Position numbers and translations under genes: made by a program. From Oxalobacteraceae bacterium (GTDB taxonomy: Bacteria > Pseudomonadota > Gammaproteobacteria > Burkholderiales > Burkholderiaceae_D), in contig JAIXQV010000245.1 of NCBI GenBank assembly GCA_027485535.1, forward strand, positions 1 to 11,351: a stretch of DNA of 11,351 nt. Direction: 5' to 3'. How positions within the stretch are numbered: the stretch's first letter is position 1; each line of letters begins with the position of its first letter. This document shows, one piece after another, positions 1-7,412 of the stretch. The notes under the pieces were generated by a model. The model saw only the letters and a list, made by a program, of their open reading frames with translations. It was not told where the DNA came from and did not search any database.

Positions 1-42
1 CTGCAAGGGAGTTGGCGAAGCGCTTTGCATCGGCGACAACAT
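1..42 (-). CDS. Start of the next gene in the aromatic cluster (partial, possibly tyrA)
   Basis: An ATG at 42-40 on the minus strand lies 11 bases after the hisC stop and opens a frame that runs off the window, beginning MLSPMQSASPTPLQ. A second in-frame ATG is at 30-28. The upstream bases contain only a weak purine stretch. The 14 visible residues carry no diagnostic motif. In betaproteobacteria hisC of this cluster is usually followed by tyrA (prephenate dehydrogenase), whose Rossmann fold would start just past the visible residues, so tyrA is an inference from gene order. An alternative TTG start at 46-44 in another frame is also open, so the start and the frame are uncertain. Confidence 0.3.
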   Translation of the reverse strand, partial: MLSPMQSASPTPLQ

Positions 43-53
43 TCAACCCGGCA

Positions 54-1157
54 TTAGCCGAGTATGGCCTTCAGCGCATCGATGAACGCCGCATTCTCAT
101 CCGGCAGGCCAATAGAAACACGCAACCACTGCGGCAAACCGTAATTGCCCACCGGGCGAACGATGACGCCTTTTTTCAGTAACTCAAGATTCACTCGCGC
201 GCCGGCGCCTTCATCATCACCCGCGCGAAACAAAACAAAGTTACCGTACGAAGGCACGAATTCGATACCCATCTGCGTAAACACATCGGTAATTTGACGG
301 TAGCCGTCGGCATTTAGTTGTGCGCTTTTGTGAAGGTAGGCGTCGTCGTTCAATACGGCGACGGCGGCCGCTTGCGCAAGCGAGTTCACATTGAAAGGCT
401 GACGAATACGATTGAGCAGATCGGTCAGGCCGGGTTGCGCGATGCCGAATCCGACACGCAAACCCGCCAACCCATAGGCTTTGGAAAAAGTACGCGAAAC
501 AATCAGGTTCGGGTATTGCCGTACCCAAGCCAGTGGGTCGTAACGCAGCTCAGGCGGCAGATATTCGGTGTAAGCCTCATCCAGCACCACCACCACCGAC
601 GGCGGCACTTGCTTTAGCAACGCAGCGATCTGCTCACCTGCAACGATCGTGCCGGTTGGGTTATTAGGATTGGCGACAAACAGCAGCTTGGTATCTGGTG
701 TAATGGCGGCGGCCATAGCGCTCAGGTCATGCCCGAAGTTTTTCGCCGGTACCACAATCGCACGCGCGCCGACAGCTTGCGTCGCCAGCGGATATACGGC
801 AAATGAGTACTGCGAGTACACCACTGACTGGCCCGGCTGCACCAGCGCTCGTGCTGCTAGTTCGAGAATATCGTTACTGCCATTACCAAGCGTGATCCAA
901 TCAGTCGGCACATTGAATTTCTTCGAAATTGCACCTTTGAGATCGAACCCATTGGAGTCCGGATAACGCGCAAGCTCAGCGAAAGCCTGCTGCATGGCGC
1001 GCTGCGATGATTCAGGAATGCCGAGCGGGTTCTCGTTGGAGGCCAGCTTGACGATATTCGCTTCATCAAGACCGAATTCACGCGCAACTTCGGCGATTGG
1101 CTTGCCGCCTTGATAGGGCGCGATAGCGCGAACGTAATCTGGGCCAAAGTTCATCAT
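54..1157 (-). CDS. hisC: Histidinol-phosphate / aromatic aminotransferase HisC
   Basis: A 367-residue PLP-dependent fold-type I aminotransferase, of normal HisC length. HisC interconverts histidinol phosphate and imidazole-acetol phosphate with glutamate as amino donor; homologues beside pheA often also aminate phenylpyruvate or hydroxyphenylpyruvate. The sequence shows the N-terminal LASNENPLG substrate-site motif (38-46), ANPNNPTG (162-169), the cofactor-binding Asp193 in VLDEAY, the Schiff-base Lys226 in SRTFSKAYGLAGLRVG, and the C-terminal LRVSIG with Arg346, which should bind the substrate carboxylate. The start gives MMNFGPDYVRAI; the second Met (1154) is equally possible. The gene starts 20 bases after the pheA stop, which suggests co-transcription. 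Because it sits in the aromatic cluster rather than a his operon, a role in phenylalanine/tyrosine synthesis is likely; a second hisC may exist elsewhere (inference). Confidence 0.93.
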   Translation of the reverse strand: MMNFGPDYVRAIAPYQGGKPIAEVAREFGLDEANIVKLASNENPLGIPESSQRAMQQAFAELARYPDSNGFDLKGAISKKFNVPTDWITLGNGSNDILELAARALVQPGQSVVYSQYSFAVYPLATQAVGARAIVVPAKNFGHDLSAMAAAITPDTKLLFVANPNNPTGTIVAGEQIAALLKQVPPSVVVVLDEAYTEYLPPELRYDPLAWVRQYPNLIVSRTFSKAYGLAGLRVGFGIAQPGLTDLLNRIRQPFNVNSLAQAAAVAVLNDDAYLHKSAQLNADGYRQITDVFTQMGIEFVPSYGNFVLFRAGDDEGAGARVNLELLKKGVIVRPVGNYGLPQWLRVSIGLPDENAAFIDALKAILG

Positions 1158-1177
1158 GTCAATCGATTCCGGTAAGT

Positions 1178-2251
1178 TCAGGCAGCGTGCGGGTAAGAGC
1201 CCAGCACCTTAAAGAAAGCGGCTTGCGTCTGCAGCTCGGCGAGTGCCTCGGCGACTTTGGCATCGTGCGCATGGCCTTCGATATCGACGAAGAAAAAATA
1301 CTCCCAGCGCCCCGTGCGCGCAGGACGCGACTCGAAACGCGTCATCGAAACGCCATGTCGCGCTAGCGGTGCTAGTAGCTCATAGACCGCACCAGATTTG
1401 TTGGGCACGGACAGCAGCAAGGAAGTCTGATCACGACCCGAGGGGCCGGGCTGCAGCGTACCGACGACAAAAAAACGGGTTCGATTGTGCGGGTCGTCTT
1501 GGATATGCGCATGGGCAATCGCAAGGCTGTAACGACGCGCCGCCATGTCCCCCGCAATCGCTGCAACGCCAGATTCTTCGCTTGCCATGCGCGCCGCTTC
1601 ACCATTCGACGCTACCGCGCGTCGCTCGAGCTGCGGGTAGTGCTCGTTCAGCCAGGCCTGACACTGCGCCAGCGCTTGCGAGTGCGCACAAATGCGCGTC
1701 ACACCCTCCATGGCCCCAGTGCGCGTCATCAAGCTATGCTGCACTGGCAGCGCCACCTCGCCGCTGATACTGAGCGTGGTGCGCATCAACAAATCAAGCG
1801 TACGGTTGACTGTGCCTTCAGTCGAGTTCTCAACCGGCACCACACCAAATTCTGCAGTACCCGCCTCTACCGAACGGAAAATCTCATCAATCGACACACA
1901 AGGCAAACCCTCGACCGCTTGCCCGAACTGCTGCCACACCGCCTGCTCGCTGTAAGTTCCAGCCGGGCCCAAGTAAGCAACTGTGATGCGCTTTTCGAGG
2001 GAACGACAAGCCGACATCACCTCACGAAAAATCGACTGCAAATCAGAAGATGCGAGCGGGCCATGATTACGCTCAGCGACACGCGCTAGTACCTGAGCCT
2101 CGCGCTCCGGACGAAACACCGGCGCGTTGGTCTCCGCTTTGATGTGACCGACCTGCTGCGCGACACCCGCGCGCTGGTTCAGTAGCGAAATCAGCTGCGC
2201 ATCGATCGCATCAATCTGATCTCGCAGCGGTTTCAGCTTGTCGTCGCTCAT
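1178..2251 (-). CDS. pheA: Bifunctional chorismate mutase / prephenate dehydratase (P-protein)
   Basis: A 357-residue cytoplasmic enzyme converting chorismate to prephenate and then phenylpyruvate, the committed steps to phenylalanine. Residues 1-90 form an AroQ-type chorismate mutase helix bundle with Arg10, Arg27, Lys38, Arg50 and Glu51 aligning by eye with the E. coli active-site set. Residues 91-265 are the prephenate dehydratase domain, with GPAGTYSEQA (95-104), PVENSTEG (139-146) and the TRF motif (258-260) that supplies the catalytic Thr. Residues 276-355 are an ACT regulatory domain with ESRP (307-310) and GAVY (287-290) in place of the usual GALV, so feedback inhibition by phenylalanine is expected. 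The ATG at 2251 is preceded by AAGGGCGAG at good Shine-Dalgarno distance. It begins 60 bases after gyrA, in the place where serC usually precedes pheA. Confidence 0.96.
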   Translation of the reverse strand: MSDDKLKPLRDQIDAIDAQLISLLNQRAGVAQQVGHIKAETNAPVFRPEREAQVLARVAERNHGPLASSDLQSIFREVMSACRSLEKRITVAYLGPAGTYSEQAVWQQFGQAVEGLPCVSIDEIFRSVEAGTAEFGVVPVENSTEGTVNRTLDLLMRTTLSISGEVALPVQHSLMTRTGAMEGVTRICAHSQALAQCQAWLNEHYPQLERRAVASNGEAARMASEESGVAAIAGDMAARRYSLAIAHAHIQDDPHNRTRFFVVGTLQPGPSGRDQTSLLLSVPNKSGAVYELLAPLARHGVSMTRFESRPARTGRWEYFFFVDIEGHAHDAKVAEALAELQTQAAFFKVLGSYPHAA

Positions 2252-2311
2252 CTCGCCCTTGTCGCTTGTTATCGTTATCGTGGGCCCGTCTCGGGAAATC
2301 GTTTGGAAAAC

Positions 2312-4927
2312 TCAGCTGGCCGGTGCATCGTCCGCGGCGCTATCTTCATCGGCATCGGCCTCGAGAATACGCTGCAGCCCAGACAGCGTCTCGCCCTGCT
2401 CTACCGCAATCAGTGTCACGCCCTGTGTGGCACGACCCATCTCGCGAATCTCGGATACGCGCGTACGAATCAATACCCCACCGGTAGTGATCATCATAAT
2501 CTCGTCGGTCGCATCAACCAGCGTCGCCGCGACCACTTTGCCATTACGCTCAGAAGTCTGAATCGCGATCATGCCCTTGGTGCCGCGACCATGGCGAGTG
2601 TACTCAGTGATCGGGGTACGCTTGCCGAAGCCGTTTTCGGTGGCAGTTAGCACCGATTGCTGCTCGTTTCCGGCAACCAGCAGCGCGATCACTTGCTGGC
2701 CATCTTCCAGATTCATGCCGCGCACACCGCGCGCAGTACGACCCATTGGGCGCACATCATTCTCATCGAAGCGTACCGCTTTACCCGCGTCGGAGAACAG
2801 CATGACATCGTACTTGCCATCGGTAAGCGCAGCGCCGATCAGGAAATCGCCATCATCCAGATCAACCGCGATGATGCCGGCTTTACGCGGATTGCTGAAT
2901 TCGGACAATGCTGTCTTTTTCACCGTGCCGAGCGATGTCGCCATGAAGACATAACGATCTTCCGGGAAGCTGCTGTTCTCGCCGGACAGCGGAAGCACCA
3001 GCGTGATTTTCTCGCCGTCGTGTAGCGGGAACATATTCACGATAGGCTTGCCGCGCGCATTGCGCGAGCCCTGCGGCACCTCCCACACCTTCAACCAGTA
3101 CATACGGCCGCGGTTGGAGAAGCAAAGGATGTAATCGTGCGTGTTTGCGATGAAGAGTTGCTCGATCCAATCGTCTTCTTTGGTGGCGGCTGCCTGCTTG
3201 CCACGGCCACCGCGCTTTTGCGAGCGATACTCGGATAGCGGCTGCGACTTCATGTAGCCAGTGTGCGACAGTGTCACCACCATATCCTGCGGCGCGATCA
3301 GATCTTCGGTACCGAGGTCAGCCACGTTGAGCTCAATCACCGAGCGACGGCGATCCTTGTTACCCTCGCCATACTCGTTCTTCGCTGCGTTCAGCTCATC
3401 GGTGATGATGGTTTTTACGCGTTCCGGCCGCGCGAGGATATCCAGCAAATCAGCGATTTGCGTCATCACCTCTTTGTACTCGTTGACGATTTTGTCTTGC
3501 TCGAGACCGGTGAGTCGCTGCAGACGCATCTGCAGAATTTCTTGCGCCTGATCGTCCGACAGTTTGTACAAACCATCGCTCTGCAAGCCGTAATGGCGCG
3601 GCAAGCTCTCCGGACGGAAAGCATCGATACCACCCGAGGCCGCCATTTCGGTGCGCGACAACATCTCGCGTACTAGCGAGGAGTCCCAGGCACGGGTCAT
3701 CAGCTCTGCCTTGGCAACCGGCGGTGTTGGCGCCGCTTTGATAATCGCGATGAACTCGTCGATATTGGCGAGTGCCACTGCAAGGCCTTCCAGCACGTGG
3801 CCGCGGTCGCGGGCCTTACGCAACTCGAATACCGTGCGTCTTGTGACCACCTCGCGCCGGTGCGAGAGGAAGCAATCAAGCATCTGCTTCAGGTTGAGTA
3901 GTCTTGGCTGACCATCCACCAGCGCTACCATGTTCATGCCGAAGGTATCTTGCAGCTGTGTCTGCTTGTACAAATTGTTCAGCACGACATCGGGCAACTC
4001 ACCGCGCTTCAACTCAATCACGACGCGCATGCCGGATTTGTCGGATTCATCGCGGATATCTGAGATACCGTCCAACTTCTTGTCGCGTACCAGCTCGGCG
4101 ATACGCTCGAGCAGTGATTTCTTGTTGACTTGATACGGCAACTCATCAACGATGATCGCGGCGCGACCATCACGAATATCTTCAAAATGCGTTTTCGCGC
4201 GCATCACCACACGGCCACGGCCGGTGCGGTAGCCATCGCGCACACCAGCCACGCCATAGATGATGCCGGCGGTCGGGAAATCCGGTGCCGGGATCAACTC
4301 GATCAGCTCTTCAATCGTGCAATCGGGCGCACTAAGCAAGTGCAGTGCACCGTTAATCACCTCAGTGATGTTATGGGGCGGAATATTGGTTGCCATACCC
4401 ACTGCAATGCCGGAGGAACCATTGATCAGCAGGTTAGGAATACGGGTTGGCAGTACCGATGGCTCTTTTTCTTTACCATCGTAGTTAGGCACGAAATCAA
4501 CGGTGTCTTTGTCGATATCGGCCAGCAATTCCTGAGAGATCTTGTCGAGGCGGCACTCGGTGTAACGCATCGCCGCAGCATTATCACCATCGATAGAACC
4601 AAAGTTGCCCTGCCCATCCACCAGCGTATAGCGCAGCGAAAAATCTTGCGCCATTCGCACCAAGGTGTCGTAGATAGCCTGGTCGCCGTGGGGGTGGTAC
4701 TTACCCATCACCTCACCGACGACGCGCGCGCACTTCACGTAGGGCCGATTCCAGACATTATTGGTCTCGTGCATCGCGAACAAAACGCGTCGGTGCACTG
4801 GCTTCAGACCATCACGCACATCCGGTAGCGCACGCCCTACGATTACGCTCATTGCGTAGTCGAGGTAGCTCTTGCGCATCTCCTCTTCTAGCGAGATCGG
4901 GATGGTTTCTTTAGCAAATTGATCCAT
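2312..4927 (-). CDS. gyrA: DNA gyrase subunit A
   Basis: An 871-residue type IIA topoisomerase subunit that with GyrB introduces negative supercoils. The N-terminal breakage-reunion domain runs to about residue 530, with catalytic Tyr122 in the RYTE motif and the quinolone region around 67-106. Numbering matches E. coli without gaps there: Asp82, Gln83, Asp87. E. coli has Ser83, so Gln83 (codon CAG at 4681-4679) is unusual. The C-terminal beta-pinwheel (about 535-845) has six recognisable blades and the GyrA box QKRGGRG at 570-576, which distinguishes it from ParC because the box is needed for DNA wrapping. The tail is acidic (DADEDSAADD). The ATG at 4927 gives the expected MDQFAKETIPISLEEE start; no strong Shine-Dalgarno is visible before it. 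The 60 bases between gyrA and pheA hold no hairpin terminator, so read-through into pheA is possible. Confidence 0.98.
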   Translation of the reverse strand: MDQFAKETIPISLEEEMRKSYLDYAMSVIVGRALPDVRDGLKPVHRRVLFAMHETNNVWNRPYVKCARVVGEVMGKYHPHGDQAIYDTLVRMAQDFSLRYTLVDGQGNFGSIDGDNAAAMRYTECRLDKISQELLADIDKDTVDFVPNYDGKEKEPSVLPTRIPNLLINGSSGIAVGMATNIPPHNITEVINGALHLLSAPDCTIEELIELIPAPDFPTAGIIYGVAGVRDGYRTGRGRVVMRAKTHFEDIRDGRAAIIVDELPYQVNKKSLLERIAELVRDKKLDGISDIRDESDKSGMRVVIELKRGELPDVVLNNLYKQTQLQDTFGMNMVALVDGQPRLLNLKQMLDCFLSHRREVVTRRTVFELRKARDRGHVLEGLAVALANIDEFIAIIKAAPTPPVAKAELMTRAWDSSLVREMLSRTEMAASGGIDAFRPESLPRHYGLQSDGLYKLSDDQAQEILQMRLQRLTGLEQDKIVNEYKEVMTQIADLLDILARPERVKTIITDELNAAKNEYGEGNKDRRRSVIELNVADLGTEDLIAPQDMVVTLSHTGYMKSQPLSEYRSQKRGGRGKQAAATKEDDWIEQLFIANTHDYILCFSNRGRMYWLKVWEVPQGSRNARGKPIVNMFPLHDGEKITLVLPLSGENSSFPEDRYVFMATSLGTVKKTALSEFSNPRKAGIIAVDLDDGDFLIGAALTDGKYDVMLFSDAGKAVRFDENDVRPMGRTARGVRGMNLEDGQQVIALLVAGNEQQSVLTATENGFGKRTPITEYTRHGRGTKGMIAIQTSERNGKVVAATLVDATDEIMMITTGGVLIRTRVSEIREMGRATQGVTLIAVEQGETLSGLQRILEADADEDSAADDAPAS

Positions 4928-5187
4928 GGAATCGGCAAGCGCGGCAGGAGGATTTTCGGGTTGACGAGGCGCATCGAAAGCACATAAGGCGCAGCGTCAA
5001 AAAGCCCTCAAGTTTACCATGCCGCCCCTCAAAAACTGGTACCAGCGGCAAGCACTTAAACCCATAGGCGCGGGACCGATTCTCGGTTAAAATGATGATT
5101 AATTGGCATGATATGCCAGCAGGCCTCCCCCAGCGCCAAGGGCAATGGAGAGGCAGCGGGAATAAATTCTTTCATTCGGGACCAAAC
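4928..5187. promoter_or_regulatory. Divergent gyrA / ompA control region
   Basis: This 260-base stretch separates the divergent gyrA and ompA starts and must hold both promoters. For ompA, TAAAAT at 5088-5093 is a good -10 candidate with TSS near 5100 and a leader of roughly 88 bases; the hexamer 17 bases upstream is poor. For gyrA, minus-strand TAAACT (plus positions 5016-5011) is a weak -10 candidate, also without a convincing -35. A purine-rich GGCAGGAGG at about 4944-4952 reads on the plus strand and therefore does not serve gyrA. No coding region is supported here; an in-frame upstream extension of ompA from 5092 lacks a signal-peptide-like start. Confidence 0.5.
5104..5118. promoter_or_regulatory. 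Small dyad in the ompA leader
   Basis: TGGCAT-GAT-ATGCCA is a perfect 6-base inverted repeat with a 3-base centre. It lies 11 bases after the proposed ompA -10, at or just beyond the predicted transcription start. It could be an operator or a 5' hairpin that stabilises the ompA transcript. No regulator is recognised from the sequence alone, and a dyad this short can arise by chance. Confidence 0.25.
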
Positions 5188-5877
5188 ATGAAACTTGTAT
5201 TGCGCGCATTACTCACCATCAGCTTGCTCGCCTTGGGAACCAGCGCTGTCGCCGCCGGTGAAGGCAAAAAAGGTTATTTGGTCGACAGCCAGAACGGGGT
5301 GGTTCGTAGCGGCTTTGGCCTCTGCTGGCACACTGGCTTCTGGACGCCTGCCGATGCCATCGAAGAATGTGACGGTGGCATTGCCAAACCGGTCGCCGCG
5401 CCAGCACCAGCACCAGCGCCTGAACCCGCCGCGCCTGCTGCGGCTCCAGCGCCAGTAGTCATCAATGAGCCAGCGCCTGCTCCGGCACCGGCACCGGCAG
5501 CGGTTGTTGCCCCAGCCCCAACAGCCGAGAAAGTCACCTACTCGGCAGATGCATTTTTTGATTTTGACAAAGCCGTCTTGAAGCCAGAGGGCAAAGCGAC
5601 CCTGCAAAGCTTAGTGGCTAAATTGAAAGATACCGACATCGAAGTCATTGTCGCCACCGGTCACACAGACTGGACCGGCTCCGACGCCTACAACATGAAG
5701 CTATCGATGCGCCGCGCCAAGGCCGTCAAGGCGTTCCTAGTTTCCAAGGGAATCCCAGAGGCGCGTGTATTTGTTGAGGGCAAAGGAGAAAGTCAGCCTA
5801 CTGCAGACAATCACACCAAAGATGGTCGCGCCAAGAACCGTCGTGTTGACATCGAAGTAGTGGGTACCAAGAAGTAA
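5188..5877 (+). CDS. ompA: OmpA-family outer membrane protein, short barrel-less type
   Basis: A 229-residue exported protein that links the outer membrane to peptidoglycan. The chosen ATG at 5188 gives MKLVLRALLTISLLALGTSA, a classic signal peptide with cleavage near residues 22-23 (AVAA then GEG). The short mature N-terminal region (24-65) has two cysteines (46 and 61) in GLCWHTGFWTPA...ECDGG, likely a disulfide, and no transmembrane barrel. A Pro/Ala linker follows (69-113), then the OmpA C-terminal peptidoglycan-binding domain (116-225) with FFDFDKAVLKPEG, GHTDWTG with Asp161, LSMRRAKAV with Arg176, and GKGESQP; Asp161 and Arg176 are the expected diaminopimelate contacts. The same architecture is found in Bordetella and Burkholderia OmpA beside gyrA. 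A frame extension to 5092 is rejected because it buries the signal peptide 32 residues in. The gene has its own terminator, so it is probably monocistronic. Confidence 0.93.
   Translation: MKLVLRALLTISLLALGTSAVAAGEGKKGYLVDSQNGVVRSGFGLCWHTGFWTPADAIEECDGGIAKPVAAPAPAPAPEPAAPAAAPAPVVINEPAPAPAPAPAAVVAPAPTAEKVTYSADAFFDFDKAVLKPEGKATLQSLVAKLKDTDIEVIVATGHTDWTGSDAYNMKLSMRRAKAVKAFLVSKGIPEARVFVEGKGESQPTADNHTKDGRAKNRRVDIEVVGTKK
5392..5526 (+). repeat. Pro/Ala-rich linker repeat within ompA
   Basis: About 45 codons of alternating Pro and Ala (PAPAPAPEP and similar), written largely with GCx and CCx codons as an imperfect short-period repeat. The peptide is expected to form an extended spacer between the N-terminal cysteine region and the peptidoglycan-binding domain. 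Such DNA can change length by slippage in whole codons, so linker length may vary among strains (inference). Confidence 0.75.
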
Positions 5878-5933
5878 GCAGCGAGTGCATTGATCAGCTG
5901 CATTTATCGCTGACAGTCAACTGCACCTCCTGG

Positions 5934-5962
5934 AAAGCCGCTGCTGAGCCAGCGGCTTTTTT
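5934..5962 (+). terminator. Rho-independent terminator after ompA
   Basis: A perfect 8-base stem AGCCGCTG / CAGCGGCT, extended by two A-T pairs, closes a 6-base loop and is followed directly by a T run on the plus strand. It lies about 57 bases after the ompA stop and 32 bases before the ubiG start, so it separates ompA from ubiG-gph. Confidence 0.88.
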
Positions 5963-5982
5963 CTTGCCATAACTATTTCCGC

Positions 5983-5988
5983 TATCAT
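5983..5988 (+). promoter_or_regulatory. -10-like hexamer immediately before ubiG
   Basis: TATCAT matches the sigma-70 -10 consensus at 5 of 6 positions and ends six bases before the ubiG ATG. With normal spacing the transcript would begin at or next to position 5995, the A of the start codon. TTGCCA at 5964-5969 resembles a -35 box but is only 13 bases upstream, shorter than the usual 16-18. No Shine-Dalgarno is visible in the 30 bases before ubiG, which fits a leaderless transcript, but this is not proven. Confidence 0.35.
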
Positions 5989-5994
5989 CCCGTT

Positions 5995-6690
5995 ATGAAT
6001 GCCGATCCAGCAGAACTGAAAAAATTCAGCGAGCTTGCACATCGCTGGTGGGACCCACAGTCAGAGTTTCGTCCGTTACACGAAATCAATCCCTTACGAC
6101 TCGAGTGGATCAACGCACGCGCGCCTTTGAATGCTCAGTGTGCGCTTGATGTCGGCTGTGGCGGCGGCATACTTGCCGAGGCTATGGCAAAAAAGGGCGC
6201 TAGCGTCACCGGCATTGACCTCTCTGAAAAAGCGCTCAAAGTCGCAGACCTTCATAGCCTGGAATCTGGCGTGTCAGTACGATACGAGTACATCTCCGCA
6301 GAAGATCTAGCCGCGCGCGAAGCAGGCCAATACGATGTCGTCACCTGCATGGAAATGCTGGAGCACGTTCCCGACCCAGCGGCTGTCGTGAAGGCCTGCG
6401 CGACCTTAGCAAAACCCGGCGGTCATCTTTTTTTCTCGACCATCAATCGTAATCTGAAAGCCTACCTATTCGCAGTGATCGGCGCTGAGTACATTCTGCG
6501 ACTGCTACCGAAAGGTACGCATGATTACGCAAAGTTCATCACCCCGGCAGAGTTATCGCAGTCCTGCCGTAGCGCGGGGCTTGAGGTCGAGGCACTGAAA
6601 GGCATGACCTATAATCCAATCACTAAGATCTACTCGCTGAATCAGGATACCGATGTCAATTACCTGATTGCCTGCCGTAAGCCGTACTAA
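5995..6690 (+). CDS. ubiG: Ubiquinone biosynthesis O-methyltransferase UbiG
   Basis: A 231-residue class I SAM-dependent methyltransferase performing both O-methylations of ubiquinone synthesis (3-demethylubiquinol and the earlier polyprenyl dihydroxybenzene intermediate), peripherally at the inner membrane. The N-terminus has the UbiG signature KFSELAHRWWDPQSEF...HEINPLRLEWI (10-39). Motif I is ALDVGCGGGILA (50-61), Asp75 is the expected ribose-binding acidic residue, and MEMLEHVPDP (119-128) and LAKPGGHLFFSTINR (138-152) follow. The hydrophobic segment 157-178 (AYLFAVIGAEYILRLLPKGT) corresponds to the membrane-contact insert of E. coli UbiG. Length and start agree with family members (about 230-240 residues). 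A phosphatase gene follows 4 bases after the stop, so the two are almost certainly co-transcribed. Confidence 0.96.
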   Translation: MNADPAELKKFSELAHRWWDPQSEFRPLHEINPLRLEWINARAPLNAQCALDVGCGGGILAEAMAKKGASVTGIDLSEKALKVADLHSLESGVSVRYEYISAEDLAAREAGQYDVVTCMEMLEHVPDPAAVVKACATLAKPGGHLFFSTINRNLKAYLFAVIGAEYILRLLPKGTHDYAKFITPAELSQSCRSAGLEVEALKGMTYNPITKIYSLNQDTDVNYLIACRKPY

Positions 6691-6694
6691 GCAT

Positions 6695-7363
6695 ATGCGT
6701 AGATCACTCCCTGTCCCACGTGCAGTGCTGTTCGATCTCGATGGCACGCTGGCAGATACCGCACCCGATCTTGCGAACGCAGTCAACAAAATGCGCCAGG
6801 ATCGCGGACTACCCTTAACGCCTTATGAACTGCTCAGACCGATGGCGTCGGCCGGCGCGCGCGGGCTGATCGGGGTAGCGTTTGGTATTCAACCCGGTGA
6901 CGCTGAATTCGAAGCGATGCGAACCGAGTTTCTCGCCAATTACGAAGCGCAAATCGCCGACCAAACCGTACTGTTTGAGGATGTCGTTGCGCTACTGACG
7001 AAGATTGAGTCGAACAATCAGCATTGGGGCATCGTTACCAACAAACCATTGCGTTACACCGATGTACTCCTACCGCTAATTGGGCTCGCGCACGCAGCTT
7101 GCTCAATATCGGGCGACACCACGCCACACGCCAAACCTCATCCCGAGCCACTCTTTGAAGCTGCACGTCGGCTACAACTGCCGCCGGAGCAATGCTGGTA
7201 CGTCGGTGACGATCTACGTGACATACAAGCCGGCAAGGCTGCCGGTATGCCAACTATTGCCGCCGGCTGGGGCTATTGTGGAATGAGCGAACCCGCGAAC
7301 TGGGATGCTGACTTTATTGCAGGTAGCCCACGCGAAATCATCGAGCTACTTTCTGGCACTTGA
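6695..7363 (+). CDS. HAD-family phosphatase (phosphoglycolate phosphatase Gph or MurNAc-6-P phosphatase MupP)
   Basis: A 222-residue HAD subfamily IA phosphatase. Motif 1 is FDLDGT, with Asp14 the nucleophile and Asp16 the acid/base; motif 2 is IVTNKP (Thr115); motif 3 is Lys147 in PHAKPHPEPL; motif 4 is GDDLRD (Asp172, Asp173) binding Mg2+. The helical cap lies at about 20-90. Automatic pipelines usually name such proteins Gph, for scavenging 2-phosphoglycolate. However, in Pseudomonas the HAD gene beside ubiG is mupP, which dephosphorylates MurNAc-6-phosphate in cell-wall recycling, and the MRQDRGLP and SAGARGLIGVAFG segments look like my recollection of that group. The family is firm and the substrate is not. 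The ATG at 6695 is preferred over a TTG at 6668 that overlaps ubiG and adds nine residues before the usual start. Confidence 0.9.
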   Translation: MRRSLPVPRAVLFDLDGTLADTAPDLANAVNKMRQDRGLPLTPYELLRPMASAGARGLIGVAFGIQPGDAEFEAMRTEFLANYEAQIADQTVLFEDVVALLTKIESNNQHWGIVTNKPLRYTDVLLPLIGLAHAACSISGDTTPHAKPHPEPLFEAARRLQLPPEQCWYVGDDLRDIQAGKAAGMPTIAAGWGYCGMSEPANWDADFIAGSPREIIELLSGT

Positions 7364-7393
7364 ATTCTTCTGTATTTGCCTCGCTTGATCAGC

Positions 7394-7399
7394 TAGAAT
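7394..7399 (+). promoter_or_regulatory. Putative -10 box of ssrA
   Basis: TAGAAT (5 of 6 consensus) lies 13 bases before the mature tmRNA 5' end. Transcription would start near 7406, giving a short leader of about 7 bases for RNase P to remove. The matching -35 region (about 7371-7376) is poor. The 49-base gap after the phosphatase gene has no clear terminator, so some read-through from ubiG-gph is possible. Confidence 0.5.
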
Positions 7400-7412
7400 G
7401 GGTTTACTGTTT

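Noticed and set aside
1487..2089. A 200-residue plus-strand open frame opposite pheA
   Set aside because: It is antisense to the dehydratase domain, with Arg/His-rich composition typical of a shadow frame and no family resemblance.
4130..4828. A 232-residue open frame on the plus strand inside gyrA, rich in His, Arg and Ile
   Set aside because: It is antisense to the strongly conserved GyrA N-terminal domain, has no recognisable motif, and is explained by the codon pattern of gyrA.
5092..5187. Upstream in-frame extension of ompA from ATG 5092
   Set aside because: It would place a clear signal peptide 32 residues inside the protein, and it overlaps the probable -10 and transcript start.
5209..5607. 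Arg/Trp/Cys-rich minus-strand frames opposite the ompA linker
   Set aside because: They arise from reading the Pro/Ala-coding repeat on the opposite strand.
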